Notes: a model not told the origin generated them from the sequence alone. DNA of 64,000 nucleotides from Bacteroidota bacterium (GCA_030682255.1 JAUXOK010000011.1:62001-126000); one strand, 5' to 3'; shown: positions 27,379 through 37,004, numbered from the stretch's first letter. Numbers and translations: made by a program.

Positions 27379-28947
27379 ATGAACACTACCACAACAAAAG
27401 TATTAATTTCTATACTTGTGCTTATAACAAGTTATAGCACATATGCTCAAAACAGATTCACTCGCGATGAAACACTCAGGAAAATCTATACGTTTCAATA
27501 TAATCAAAATACGGATTCACTTATAACCTATTTTAATGATCAAAATCCTGTACACAGAGAAGCGGCTTGTTTGGCTTTTGCGAGTGTACAAGATAGCAAT
27601 GCAATCATACCCTTATTTAATTTACTTGTCTCTGAGAAGGAGGTACTGGTTCGTAAAGCCATTTTATATAGTTTAGGGCAAATGAATGCTTGGCAAAGTT
27701 TTAATGGATTACAATATTTTTCTCTCGAAAAAGACATTGAAACAAAAGGTTTGTGTCTGGAAACCATTGCAAAAACATCTAAAAATGATTTGAATGATTT
27801 TTTTGTTAATGTTGAATTATTTCCTGAAAATGCTGTTTATATGACCTCATATTGGAGGGCATTGTATTTTGCAAATAGAAGAAAAAAAATAAATGTTTGG
27901 CAAGAAACTTTAAATCAAAGACTGAATCAAATAGATTTTACAAAGGATGCGAGAACAGTGTATATTTACAGTCAGTTGTTTAAAGATGACCTTGAAGTCG
28001 GTTCAGAAAAAGAAGTTCAGAAAAAATATGAATCCAAAAATTGTAGTTTTATTGATGCGAAATTAAAGACATTCTATTCGCCTTATCAACAACTTGATTT
28101 TTTAAAAGATTCTTTATTTTCAGATGAGGCTTTATTGCATTTAGCTTATTCAACTCACCACAGTTTAATCCGATACTTTGCTTTGGATGTTTATATCAAA
28201 AAACACTGGCAAATGATTGGTTGGAACGAGAAAATCAACAAAGGCTTTATGATGTATTTTCTTAGAAGTGGCGATATTGCTTTGATTTCTAGAATTGCAG
28301 AATATGTAAAAGAGCAAAACTTTGCGATACGCCCCATAGTTATTCACAAAGAGGATTTGTTAACTATACAAAACAACTTGTTATTGCCCCGAGATTTTGA
28401 AACTTGGATTGATTTGGAAAAAGCCGTTTTGAGTTTTGATGGTAAAAAATACCAATACCAAAGTTATTTTTCTAAAGGTTACCAAAACCCAATTGATTGG
28501 GATTTTATAATGAAAGTGCCACAAAATCAACAAGTTAAAATCACTACTAACAAAGGCGAAATTATAATGGAATGCAAGGTAAATGAAGCACCTGCCTCTG
28601 TGGCTAATTTTTTAAAACTGGTGGATTCTGGCTATTACAACGGCAAATATTTTCACAGAATGGTACCCAGCTTTGTGGTGCAGGGTGGATGCCCAAGAGG
28701 CGATGGCTGGGGTTCACTGAACTGGAATCAACGCAGTGAGTTTTCTAATTATTTGACCTATCAACCCGGCAGTGTGGGTTTGGCTTCTGTGGGTAAAGAT
28801 TCCGAAGGGGTACAGTTTTTTATCACACACACCTATACCCAGAATTTAGATGGTCGATACACTATTTTTGCAGAGGTTGTACAAGGCATGAATATTGTGA
28901 ATCAATTGGTGGTGGGGGATGTGATTTTGAAGGTGGAGAGGGTTTGA
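27379..28947 (+). CDS. Exported HEAT-repeat protein with C-terminal cyclophilin domain
   Basis: The 522-residue product has a signal peptide (about 1-23, ending TYAQ). Alpha-helical HEAT-like repeats begin at VHREAACLAFASVQDSNAIIPLFNLL and run to about residue 340. A cyclophilin-type peptidyl-prolyl isomerase domain follows, from about 385 to 522. The cyclophilin shows YFHRMVPSFVVQGGCPRGDG (catalytic Arg), GVQFFITH and LDGRYTIFAEVVQGMNIV, so it looks active. It probably folds proteins in the periplasm, with the HEAT part as a substrate or partner platform. Confidence 0.85.
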   Translation: MNTTTTKVLISILVLITSYSTYAQNRFTRDETLRKIYTFQYNQNTDSLITYFNDQNPVHREAACLAFASVQDSNAIIPLFNLLVSEKEVLVRKAILYSLGQMNAWQSFNGLQYFSLEKDIETKGLCLETIAKTSKNDLNDFFVNVELFPENAVYMTSYWRALYFANRRKKINVWQETLNQRLNQIDFTKDARTVYIYSQLFKDDLEVGSEKEVQKKYESKNCSFIDAKLKTFYSPYQQLDFLKDSLFSDEALLHLAYSTHHSLIRYFALDVYIKKHWQMIGWNEKINKGFMMYFLRSGDIALISRIAEYVKEQNFAIRPIVIHKEDLLTIQNNLLLPRDFETWIDLEKAVLSFDGKKYQYQSYFSKGYQNPIDWDFIMKVPQNQQVKITTNKGEIIMECKVNEAPASVANFLKLVDSGYYNGKYFHRMVPSFVVQGGCPRGDGWGSLNWNQRSEFSNYLTYQPGSVGLASVGKDSEGVQFFITHTYTQNLDGRYTIFAEVVQGMNIVNQLVVGDVILKVERV

Positions 28948-29031
28948 TGATACGATGATATGATGTGTTGATGATACGATTGATATATTTAATTGTATTA
29001 TTTGTATAAACCAATGATACTTTAATCGATG

Positions 29032-29061
29032 TTGAAATTTTTAATTTATTTCTTAAGTTTG
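29032..29061 (+). promoter_or_regulatory. Strong Bacteroidota-type promoter
   Basis: TTG at 29032-29034 is followed after exactly 19 bases by TAAGTTTG at 29054-29061, a full match to the -33/-7 consensus. The start codon of the metalloprotease-like gene is 4 bases further on, so the leader would be extremely short. Confidence 0.55.
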
Positions 29062-29065
29062 TAAA

Positions 29066-32000
29066 ATGAAAAAACTTCTAATTTTGATTTTTTCTTTAAC
29101 ATTAATCAACCAAATATTTGCTCAATCCTATTATTATGGAAATCAAGAATTGGAATTTAAGAAAACTTATAAAGTTGATATATGGAAAGACTTAAAAAAA
29201 AATAATCAAAACTATCAACTTGATGTAAAAATAAATATTGAACACTTAGGTGAAGTTAATGCCACTCTAAGTCCAACAAAATTACTAATGGAAGATGACA
29301 TAAGCTTTAATGATAATGGAATAAAAATGAAAATCAATATACAAACAGAATTAAATCAATGGTATGGTAAAGTTCAAAATGGGAAAATTATTCGGTTAAA
29401 TATTTATGATAATTGCATCAATGGATTTTTAGAGACAGACTCATCAGATATTTTCTTTGAAACAAATTTCAATAATAAAGAAACTTTTTGTTATTTTTCT
29501 AAGGATAGAATTGAAAAAAACAAGTTTGGTTGTAATGTTAGTCATTCTGAAAACAATCTTATAAAAAGTGATAAAAGATCAATTGAAGATTCATTGGTGG
29601 ATTTTTCATGCGGTATTATAAAATTAAATACAGTTATCAATCATGGATTATACAAAAAAAGAAATTATGATTCAAGTGTGGTTGTTAATGAGATTTTAGA
29701 TATCATCAATATTTCAGATGGCATTTATGCAAGAGATTTTAACGTAAGAATAAAAGTAACAAATATATCAATATCTAAAGATTCTCTCTCTGTTTACAAC
29801 AATTCTAAAAGCACTTTAGATAGAATTGAAAATTTCAAATTTAAACAAAATATTTTTAAAGGAAATTTTGAACCAGATATTTATCATTTATTTTACGAAA
29901 ATTACAATCCAACAGACGGTGCTGTAGGAAGGGGTTACCTTGGCGGTTTATGTAATAGATTCCACAATAACAATACATCTGTCAGTATGGAATATGGCAA
30001 TTTATCAGGTAGAATATATTTACTAACTCATGAAATTGGCCATAATGTTAATTTAAATCATTCTGATGGAATTCAGTGTGGCACAAAAGATGCAACTATT
30101 ATGTGTGATGGAGATTATAATGTTAATAAAATCAAATTTTTTTACAATGAACAAATTGTAGCTATCCCGTTTATGACAAAACAAAAAAAACAAAATCCAG
30201 GTTGTTTAGATTATATTATTCCTTCTTATGATATAGAAATTGCAACTTGTCATTTAGATTCAATTGTATTGAATCTAAAATCCTCAAAAATTTTAACCTC
30301 ATCTTATTATTTTGAAAACAAATTTATATATGAACTTAAAAAAGACACCTCCTTTTGGACCAATAAAAAAGGACAACATAGTATAGTTTATAGCACAGAT
30401 ACTTTAGAAAACTTAAGCTGCAATTTTGAAAATAAAATACTGTTTCCTGAAAAAAACTACATTGTAACTAATACAAATTCTACCGGGCCAGGCAGTCTTT
30501 CTAGAGCAATCTATAATGCCAATTTATGTCAAGGTGTTGATACTATAAAATTTGCCATAAAATCCACAAACAAAGAAATTGAAATTGACACCATTTTACC
30601 TCCTATAATTGAGTCTTGTGTCATTGATGGTACATCAGAACATAATTATCAATTTCCCAACAACTTAGGTTACAAACCCTTAATTGCTTTAATAAATAAA
30701 TTGCCATTTGTTAGTGGGGTTTATAATAATGCATTTGAATTATCCAGAAATCAATACAGTATTAAAGGGATAGAATTTAAAGATTTTGATGAAGCAATAA
30801 GTTATAATGCTGGTTATTATTATAAACCTGAAAACGCCAATTGGAACCAATATAATAAAGATACATTTTATAATTCTGAATATACTTTTTTATCGAATGT
30901 GTTTTCAAATTGTTCAACTGGTATTTATTTAAGAATGGGAGATTATTATTCACTTAAAGGAACTGAAAAAATAAAAGTTGGTGATAATACTTTGAAAGGG
31001 GCTAATTTTTTCAATTCTAATATTAACCACGGAATAAGAATAGCTTATTCGGATAGTTCTTATATTTATAGAAATTATTTTGGGTTAATGCCAAATTCTG
31101 AAATTCCAACTCCAAATTTTACTGGCATTTTTTTAAATGGTACATTTAACAATAAAATTGAAAATAATTTTTTTATTAAAAACACTATTGGGATTACTTC
31201 TTACTGGTCTAAAATTGATGTATATAGCAATTATTGGGGTTATAATCCATTCAAAGAAAAAATAGAAGGATTTGAAGGTATTGCTTTGCAATTAAATAGT
31301 TATAATTCCCAGAACAATGATGTTTCTAATATTGGTGGAATAAATCAAAATCAGAGAAACTTTATATATAACCAAAAAGGATTAACAACTACAAACAAAA
31401 AATACTACAATGCCTCTATTTATGCCATTGCATCTCAAAATACCAAAATAATAAACAATGTTGTTGTTAATTGTGATACCAATGCCATTATTCATGTAAA
31501 TGACAACAACAACTCTGTAAATCTAATTACCGATTTTCATCTAGATTCTTTTGTTACTGATTTTCAAACTAATCAATCGAAGATTTATGGTTTTTTAAAA
31601 CCAAAAGTCATGAAGGACACTGTTGAATTTTATTTTTATTCAACACCCGAAAGTGTCAAACAAAACAAAGCACCTGCTCATCGATTGGTGGGGATTAAAA
31701 CTTTAATAACTACAGATACTATTAAACAATTTTTTAATTTTTCTTTTGATAATTTATTGCTAAATGAGGGAATAACTGCTAATTTATTTACCTACAACAA
31801 TAAAACAACAAGTACGAATTCTAATGTTATTTATAATAATAAGTTTGTTTTATCAACCAATAAAATTTCTGAAATGAATCAAACATATTATCCTAATCCT
31901 GTAAATAATAAATTATACGTTAATGAATCGATTTCAAAGTATCGAATAATTAATATTGAAGGAAAAGAAATTGTAAATATTGCTAATTATTCAAATGAGA

Positions 32001-32089
32001 ATTACATCAATTTGGATTTTATATCGGCAGGAGTATATTTTATATTCATCAATGAAAATTTAGTGCCTTTCAAAATAATTAAAAATTAA
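29066..32089 (+). CDS. Secreted metzincin-like zinc protease with T9SS sorting domain
   Basis: The 1007-residue product has a signal peptide (1-20, ending IFAQ). Residues about 180-355 form a metzincin-like domain with HEIGHNVNLNH (zinc ligands His322, His326, His332; catalytic Glu323) and a Met-turn at Met346 (ATIMCDG). The usual Gly of HExxHxxGxxH is Asn here. Residues about 460-850 look like a right-handed beta-helix rich in Asn/Ile/Tyr with repeated NxF turns. The C-terminus (about 930-1007) is a type A T9SS sorting domain (YYPNPVNNKLYV ... GVYFIFI). It is probably released at the cell surface. Confidence 0.82.
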   Translation: MKKLLILIFSLTLINQIFAQSYYYGNQELEFKKTYKVDIWKDLKKNNQNYQLDVKINIEHLGEVNATLSPTKLLMEDDISFNDNGIKMKINIQTELNQWYGKVQNGKIIRLNIYDNCINGFLETDSSDIFFETNFNNKETFCYFSKDRIEKNKFGCNVSHSENNLIKSDKRSIEDSLVDFSCGIIKLNTVINHGLYKKRNYDSSVVVNEILDIINISDGIYARDFNVRIKVTNISISKDSLSVYNNSKSTLDRIENFKFKQNIFKGNFEPDIYHLFYENYNPTDGAVGRGYLGGLCNRFHNNNTSVSMEYGNLSGRIYLLTHEIGHNVNLNHSDGIQCGTKDATIMCDGDYNVNKIKFFYNEQIVAIPFMTKQKKQNPGCLDYIIPSYDIEIATCHLDSIVLNLKSSKILTSSYYFENKFIYELKKDTSFWTNKKGQHSIVYSTDTLENLSCNFENKILFPEKNYIVTNTNSTGPGSLSRAIYNANLCQGVDTIKFAIKSTNKEIEIDTILPPIIESCVIDGTSEHNYQFPNNLGYKPLIALINKLPFVSGVYNNAFELSRNQYSIKGIEFKDFDEAISYNAGYYYKPENANWNQYNKDTFYNSEYTFLSNVFSNCSTGIYLRMGDYYSLKGTEKIKVGDNTLKGANFFNSNINHGIRIAYSDSSYIYRNYFGLMPNSEIPTPNFTGIFLNGTFNNKIENNFFIKNTIGITSYWSKIDVYSNYWGYNPFKEKIEGFEGIALQLNSYNSQNNDVSNIGGINQNQRNFIYNQKGLTTTNKKYYNASIYAIASQNTKIINNVVVNCDTNAIIHVNDNNNSVNLITDFHLDSFVTDFQTNQSKIYGFLKPKVMKDTVEFYFYSTPESVKQNKAPAHRLVGIKTLITTDTIKQFFNFSFDNLLLNEGITANLFTYNNKTTSTNSNVIYNNKFVLSTNKISEMNQTYYPNPVNNKLYVNESISKYRIINIEGKEIVNIANYSNENYINLDFISAGVYFIFINENLVPFKIIKN

Positions 32090-32247
32090 TCACCTCTTCA
32101 CTTATACTGTCTTTTGTAATAAAAAAACATAATAAATTAGATTGGACTAATTTATAATTACAATTGGTATAATAGGATTGAAAATTATAAAGTCATTGAA
32201 TGTTTTTTTAAAAAATAGAATTAGATTCGTTTTAATAAAATTAAGTA

Positions 32248-32778
32248 ATGAAGATTTTAGAAAAAATAATTAATAGTGTTTTATATTTTAAAAGTATATA
32301 TCTTTTACTCATAATCTTTTGTCAATCTATTCAAGCTCAACCCATGCAATTGAAATTCGGAATTGGCAATTACGAAGGTTTAAATATTGGTATGAGGCAT
32401 ACTTTTAAAAAACTGCATTTTGAATATGGTTTGGGAGCAGACTTAAATGTTTTTCAGCAAGGATACAACACCAATGTGCATGCTCTGCTTGGCAAAAAAC
32501 TGTTTAAAAAGAGGGCAGAACAGCCTTTGCAATATTATTTTCAATTTAAAACCTTGTTGTGGTACATTGAAAATCCCAGCAATCAATTTTTAAATGCCTC
32601 GTTTAGTCCTGAGTTGATGATAAAGAAGAAATTGAATAGTGACTTTGAACTTGCTGCCTATTTGGGGTTTGTGTGGACCACCAATTTAAAATATGTCAGA
32701 AAAACTTATCAAGAAATCGGTTTTCCTAGAGAGTTTCAGCCAGGTTTTGGCTTACAATTGTTTTATAAACTGAAATGA
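32248..32778 (+). CDS. Exported protein of unknown function, probable small outer-membrane barrel
   Basis: The 176-residue product has a hydrophobic N-terminal segment ending IQAQ (about residue 31), then amphipathic strands such as LKFGIGNYEGLNIGMRHTF and ELAAYLGFVWTTNL, ending in GFGLQLFYKLK. That fits a small barrel or lipid-binding protein. Its last 4 bases overlap the start of the phosphodiesterase gene (ATGA), so the two are coupled. Confidence 0.65.
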   Translation: MKILEKIINSVLYFKSIYLLLIIFCQSIQAQPMQLKFGIGNYEGLNIGMRHTFKKLHFEYGLGADLNVFQQGYNTNVHALLGKKLFKKRAEQPLQYYFQFKTLLWYIENPSNQFLNASFSPELMIKKKLNSDFELAAYLGFVWTTNLKYVRKTYQEIGFPREFQPGFGLQLFYKLK

Positions 32779-33584
32779 GAGTCGCCATCATCATATTGCT
32801 AGTATTGCTGAATTCTTGTAAGAAAATCAACTATTACGAAGACAAAGCCATCACTATAGAACCGCCCAAAAAAATCGTTCACAGAGGGGGGCGTTCGCAG
32901 TTTCATTTAGAAAATACTTTAGGTGGAATTAAGCGATCATTAAGAGAATTTGATGGCGTGGAAGTGGATGTTCAGATTAGTAAAAATGAAACAATTTGGC
33001 TGTCTCATTCTTCGGATGTTTTCAACTGCGATAAAAAGCTAAAATGCTTTCCCGAAACCAATGACATTGAAATTAAATCTATACTCAGTTGCAACGGAAT
33101 AGATTTGGCTTATACAGATTTGGAATGCGTTTTTCAGTTTGTGGTGGATAGTTTTCCCAATAAACCAATATGCATTGATTTAAAAGGTTGGGTGCCATGC
33201 AGTGTCAACAGTGTAGATATTGAAGGCATGTTAAGACGAGAAGGTGAAATAATCATTGAACTAGCCCAAAAATATGGTTTAGCAAAAAACTTGTTATTCG
33301 AAACAGAAACTACTTCCGTATTAGATTATCTACATTCAAAAAAATCGGGTGCAAGTGTTTATCTTACTTCTTATGGAGATTTTGAAAGAGCCGTTTTAAT
33401 AGCATTAAAACAAAAATATTCTGGCATTTCTTTTAAGACCAATATTGGCGAAAAACTAACATACGAAAAAGTAGAACTCTTGCACCAAAAAGGCTTAAAA
33501 ATCATTGTTTGGAATTTGCAGACGAAAGATGAAATTCAGTTTTATGAGGACATTTTAGCAGACTACATTCAGTTTGATTATTAG
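32775..33584 (+). CDS. Glycerophosphodiester phosphodiesterase-like lipoprotein
   Basis: The 269-residue product has a lipobox LLNSC, with the lipidated cysteine at residue 15. The GDPD catalytic pattern is visible: HRGG (His36, Arg37), ENTLGG (Glu46), VEVDVQ (Glu63, Asp65) and SHSSD (His78). The C-terminal KGLKIIVWNLQTKDE is the usual last barrel strand. It would hydrolyse glycerophosphodiesters in the envelope. The last 102 bases are duplicated about 780 bases downstream. Confidence 0.82.
   Translation: MRVAIIILLVLLNSCKKINYYEDKAITIEPPKKIVHRGGRSQFHLENTLGGIKRSLREFDGVEVDVQISKNETIWLSHSSDVFNCDKKLKCFPETNDIEIKSILSCNGIDLAYTDLECVFQFVVDSFPNKPICIDLKGWVPCSVNSVDIEGMLRREGEIIIELAQKYGLAKNLLFETETTSVLDYLHSKKSGASVYLTSYGDFERAVLIALKQKYSGISFKTNIGEKLTYEKVELLHQKGLKIIVWNLQTKDEIQFYEDILADYIQFDY
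33481..33582 (+). repeat. Direct repeat, copy 1 (3' end of the phosphodiesterase gene)
   Basis: These 102 bases match 34264-34365 with a single difference (T versus C in an isoleucine codon). This copy is in the functional reading frame of the phosphodiesterase gene. Confidence 0.95.
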
Positions 33585-33702
33585 CCCTTTTATAATGCTC
33601 CAACACTGTTAATACTTTAAAATCAATTTTTCTGTATTATTGCTGATTTTAAAAAATAACAACTTGCCTTTAATTTAAGATGATTGATTTTTAATCTCAA
33701 TG

Positions 33703-33939
33703 CTATTTAACAAAATGAATAATAGTAAGAACTACAAGCCAAAAAGTAAATAAATACACATAATAAGTTTTTTGTTTGGAAGTAATTGGGCTTTTATTTT
33801 TGGTTAAAAAAAATAACACTAGGTTAATAATAATTAAAGCAAAATAATAATAACGAATCTCTTCAATGTATTTCAATTGATATAAAACTCCAATAATAAA
33901 AAACAAAGAAATTGAAAATATGGATAAAATAAAACGCAT
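33703..33939 (-). CDS. Small membrane protein of unknown function
   Basis: The 78-residue product has three hydrophobic segments: about 3-19 (ILSIFSISLFFIIGVLY), 30-45 (YYYFALIIINLVLFF) and 60-77 (YVYLFTFWLVVLTIIHF). They are separated by short charged loops, a plausible three-pass protein. No family is recognised. It lies next to an interval of gene debris, so it may be a poorly conserved accessory gene or chance coding; AT-rich DNA easily yields hydrophobic frames. Confidence 0.45.
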   Translation of the reverse strand: MRFILSIFSISLFFIIGVLYQLKYIEEIRYYYFALIIINLVLFFLTKNKSPITSKQKTYYVYLFTFWLVVLTIIHFVK

Positions 33940-34044
33940 AATTAATTTGTAGTATAAATATATTTGTAAATGAAGTTATTGTTGGCAACGTTTATTGAAT
34001 ATGTTAATTGCATTTTATGTTCGTTTAAAAAAACTATTTTGAAC

Positions 34045-34134
34045 TTAATAATCATCTCTAATTAACGAATCATTTTTGCTGTATCCTTCTGCAAATCTTA
34101 AGATTTTAATATTTTGTCCAATCTTTTCCAACAT
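34045..34134 (-). pseudogene. Possible remnant of an XRE-type helix-turn-helix regulator
   Basis: Read leftward from an ATG at 34134, the frame gives MLEKIGQNIKILRFAEGYSK, then 9 more residues to a TAA. The beginning matches the first helix of XRE/Cro-type regulators (IGxNIKxLRxxxGYS). The expected turn and recognition helix are missing. This could be a truncated regulator gene left after a rearrangement; the match is short and may be chance. Confidence 0.3.
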
Positions 34135-34262
34135 AATATTGCAAATATATTAATTATTATATATATATATTGTCAAATAATTCTTTCGTCACTGTATTGC
34201 TTGGTTTTTGACAATCATTTGTGATCAAGCATACAATTTTAAATGATGGGAAAGAAAATATA

Positions 34263-34367
34263 ATGCACCAAAAAGGCTTAAAAATCATCGTTTGGAATTT
34301 GCAGACGAAAGATGAAATTCAGTTTTATGAGGACATTTTAGCAGACTACATTCAGTTTGATTATTGA
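34263..34367 (+). pseudogene. Orphan copy of the phosphodiesterase C-terminus (34 codons)
   Basis: Bases 34264-34365 repeat the 3' end of the phosphodiesterase gene with 101 of 102 identities. The frame is preserved and closed by TGA where the parent has TAG. An ATG replaces the parental TTG Leu codon at the left edge, so a 34-residue peptide could be made, but no catalytic residue is included. This is best seen as a gene fragment from a recent local duplication or a deletion between paralogues. Confidence 0.85.
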
Positions 34368-34438
34368 TATATTTCCTAAGTGCTTGATTTTGATTTTTGT
34401 TAGCTGTAGAAATTGTTAATAACCGCTCGTAAATTGTG

Positions 34439-34458
34439 AATAAGTGCAGACGCTTATT
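34439..34458. promoter_or_regulatory. Imperfect inverted repeat before recA, possible operator
   Basis: AATAAGTG and CGCTTATT flank CAGA; eight positions pair with one G-T wobble. It lies 24 bases before the recA start, where an SOS operator or a leader hairpin would be expected. No known LexA box of this phylum is matched from memory. Confidence 0.35.
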
Positions 34459-34481
34459 GTCTTATTTCGTAACATAGACTT

Positions 34482-35516
34482 ATGGCAGAATCAAATTCGG
34501 AAAAATCGAAAGCATTAAAGCTTACAATAGATAAATTAGAGAAAAGTTATGGCAAAGGTGTCATTATGAAGATGGATGACAAAACAGTTGTAACCACAGA
34601 GGTTATTTCTACAGGCTCATTTGGTTTGGATTTGGCATTAGGTGTGGGTGGTTTTCCAAAAGGAAGAATCATTGAAATATATGGACCAGAAAGCAGTGGT
34701 AAAACTACTTTAGCATTGAGTTGCATTGCCGAAGCGCAAAAAAAAGGTGGATTGTGTGCTTTTATCGATGCAGAACATGCTTTCGATAAATTTTATGCTC
34801 AAAAATTAGGTATCAAAACCTCTGATTTATTGATTTCTCAACCGGATGACGGGGAACAAGCTTTGGAAATAGCAGATAATTTAATTCGTTCAGGAGCAAT
34901 TGATGTTATTGTTGTGGATTCTGTAGCAGCTTTGGTTCCAAGAGCAGAAATTGAAGGGGATATGGGAGATAGCAAAATGGGATTACATGCCCGTTTGATG
35001 TCTCAAGCATTAAGAAAACTAACTGGTACTATCAATAAAACAGGTTGCATTTGTATTTTCATCAATCAATTGAGAGATAAAATTGGTGTGATGTTTGGCA
35101 GTCCAGAAACAACTACGGGTGGAAATGCACTTAAGTTTTATGCTTCAGTGAGAATTGACATCAGAAGAATTGGTCAAATTAAAAATGGCGATGAGATTGT
35201 AGGTAATAGAACCAAAGTAAAAGTAGCAAAAAATAAAGTAGCGCCACCATTTAGAGTGATAGAATTTGACATCATGTATGGCAGAGGTATATCAAGAGCG
35301 GGCGAGGTGTTGGATTTGGCAGTAGAGAATGGCATTGTTCAAAAAAGTGGATCATGGTTTAGCTATGATGGCACAAAATTGGGACAAGGTAGAGACACTG
35401 TTAAAGATTTAATAGAAGATAATGCAGAAATGCAAAAAGAAATAGAACAAAAGTTGAAAGATAAGCTGAATAGTGGGCAATTGCAGGTTGCAGAAGACCC
35501 GACTACAGAAGAGTAG
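34482..35516 (+). CDS. recA: Recombinase RecA
   Basis: The 344-residue product has the N-terminal helix, Walker [10 protein letters not shown] (about 68-76), Walker [19 protein letters not shown], loop L1 and L2 regions ([50 protein letters not shown]) and an acidic tail. It drives strand exchange and SOS induction. It is a single gene with its own terminator. Confidence 0.98.
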   Translation: MAESNSEKSKALKLTIDKLEKSYGKGVIMKMDDKTVVTTEVISTGSFGLDLALGVGGFPKGRIIEIYGPESSGKTTLALSCIAEAQKKGGLCAFIDAEHAFDKFYAQKLGIKTSDLLISQPDDGEQALEIADNLIRSGAIDVIVVDSVAALVPRAEIEGDMGDSKMGLHARLMSQALRKLTGTINKTGCICIFINQLRDKIGVMFGSPETTTGGNALKFYASVRIDIRRIGQIKNGDEIVGNRTKVKVAKNKVAPPFRVIEFDIMYGRGISRAGEVLDLAVENGIVQKSGSWFSYDGTKLGQGRDTVKDLIEDNAEMQKEIEQKLKDKLNSGQLQVAEDPTTEE

Positions 35517-35548
35517 ATATTGTTTGTTTATGTGTGTCATAAAATGGT

Positions 35549-35579
35549 CCCGACTCGTTTGAGCTCGGGGCTTTTTTTT
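35549..35579 (+). terminator. Intrinsic terminator after recA
   Basis: CCCGA at 35549-35553 pairs with TCGGG at 35565-35569. An inner CTC/GAG pairing extends the stem, and eight T residues follow directly. Confidence 0.85.
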
Positions 35580-35735
35580 ATTTTGTTATTTTGATTTTTA
35601 AATTTTATGTTTGTCTTCAATACATATTAAATAAACTTTAAAAACCTCTCATTAAAATCATTTAACTGAATAGAACTTACTTCACAACTCTATATTTAGA
35701 TAAATTGAGTATTTCTGTTTAAAATAACATTGTGT

Positions 35736-37004
35736 ATGAAAAGAAAATCATTCATCAAAAACGCAAGTGCAATCCTCGCACTTCAAACTCTGCCTAGCAA
35801 TCTATTTGCTAATTCTGACTTTAATTTCAATTACCAATTATTGAATCAATATGATAAAAATTCTGAAGATTATTGGATACAAATGTCTAAAATGTTTCAA
35901 GTGCCTCAAGATTTTATCAATCTAGAAAACGGTTATTTCAGTCCGCAACCTCTATCCACATTGGCGTTTCACCAAAAATACGAATCAGCTATTAATCATA
36001 AAACCAGTTGGTTTATGCGAAATGAGCAATCCGATAAGATTGAAAAAAGCAGAAGTAGTTTAGCTGAATTTTTAAAATGTAACAAAGAAGAATTAGCCAT
36101 TACTAGAAATACTACCGAGTCTTTAAATAATGTTATATCTGGCTTTCCATGGAAAAAAGGTGATGAAGTTATTATTGGCAATCAAGATTATGGCAGCATG
36201 GTGGCTGCTTTTCAACAACAAGTTCAAAGAAATGGCATAATTGTTAAAGTGGCACAAATTCCATTACATCCCCAAAATGATGATGAAATTATTGAAGCTT
36301 TTTCGAAATTATTGACCCCTAAGACCAAAGTTATTCATCTCACTCATCTAATTAATTTGTCTGGTCAAATTTTACCTGCTTCTAAAATAATTGATTGGGC
36401 TCATGAGAAAAACATACAAGTGATGGTAGATGCAGCACACAGTGTTGCTCATATTGATACATCTTCTGTGATACAAAAAGCAGACTATTTCGCAGCCAGT
36501 TTACACAAGTGGCTTTGTTGTCCTTTGGGAGTTGGTATTCTAAAAATTAAACAAGAACATATTGCCCAGATTTATCCATTGATGTCTGATGAAGACTATC
36601 CGAAAAACAATATTCGTAAATTTGAACATCAAGGAACTAAACCCATTCAATCCATCATCGCTATAGAGGAAGCCATTGCTTTTCACTACACTATTGGAGC
36701 AGAAATCAAAGAAAATAGACTGAGATACCTGAAAAACTATTGGATTAACAAAGTTAAAAATTTACCTAAAGTTGTTATCAATACGCCAACCAATGATTCT
36801 GAAAGAAGTTGTGCAATCGCTAATTTTAATATCGAAGGCTATAAACCCACACAATTGTCAAAATTACTATTTGAAAAATACAAGATTTTCAGTGTTGCCA
36901 TCGAGCATCCTGCAATTAATGGTGTTCGCATAACACCACATCTTTACACACTTGAAAAAGATTTAGATGCATTGGTGGGCGCTGTTGAGGAATTGAGGAG
37001 CTAG
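35736..37004 (+). CDS. PLP-dependent aminotransferase, class V (isopenicillin N epimerase-like), exported
   Basis: The 422-residue product has VDAAHSVAHIDT (PLP-contacting Asp/His) and SLHKWLCCPLGVGIL, where the Lys is the Schiff-base residue. TRNTTESLNNVISGF and GTKPIQSIIAIEEA complete the class V pattern. The N-terminus MKRKSFIKNASAILALQTLP resembles a Tat-like signal, with KR in place of RR. I start at the ATG at 35736, not the TTG two codons earlier. Members act as cysteine desulfurase-like or epimerase-like enzymes; the substrate is unknown. Confidence 0.82.
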   Translation: MKRKSFIKNASAILALQTLPSNLFANSDFNFNYQLLNQYDKNSEDYWIQMSKMFQVPQDFINLENGYFSPQPLSTLAFHQKYESAINHKTSWFMRNEQSDKIEKSRSSLAEFLKCNKEELAITRNTTESLNNVISGFPWKKGDEVIIGNQDYGSMVAAFQQQVQRNGIIVKVAQIPLHPQNDDEIIEAFSKLLTPKTKVIHLTHLINLSGQILPASKIIDWAHEKNIQVMVDAAHSVAHIDTSSVIQKADYFAASLHKWLCCPLGVGILKIKQEHIAQIYPLMSDEDYPKNNIRKFEHQGTKPIQSIIAIEEAIAFHYTIGAEIKENRLRYLKNYWINKVKNLPKVVINTPTNDSERSCAIANFNIEGYKPTQLSKLLFEKYKIFSVAIEHPAINGVRITPHLYTLEKDLDALVGAVEELRS

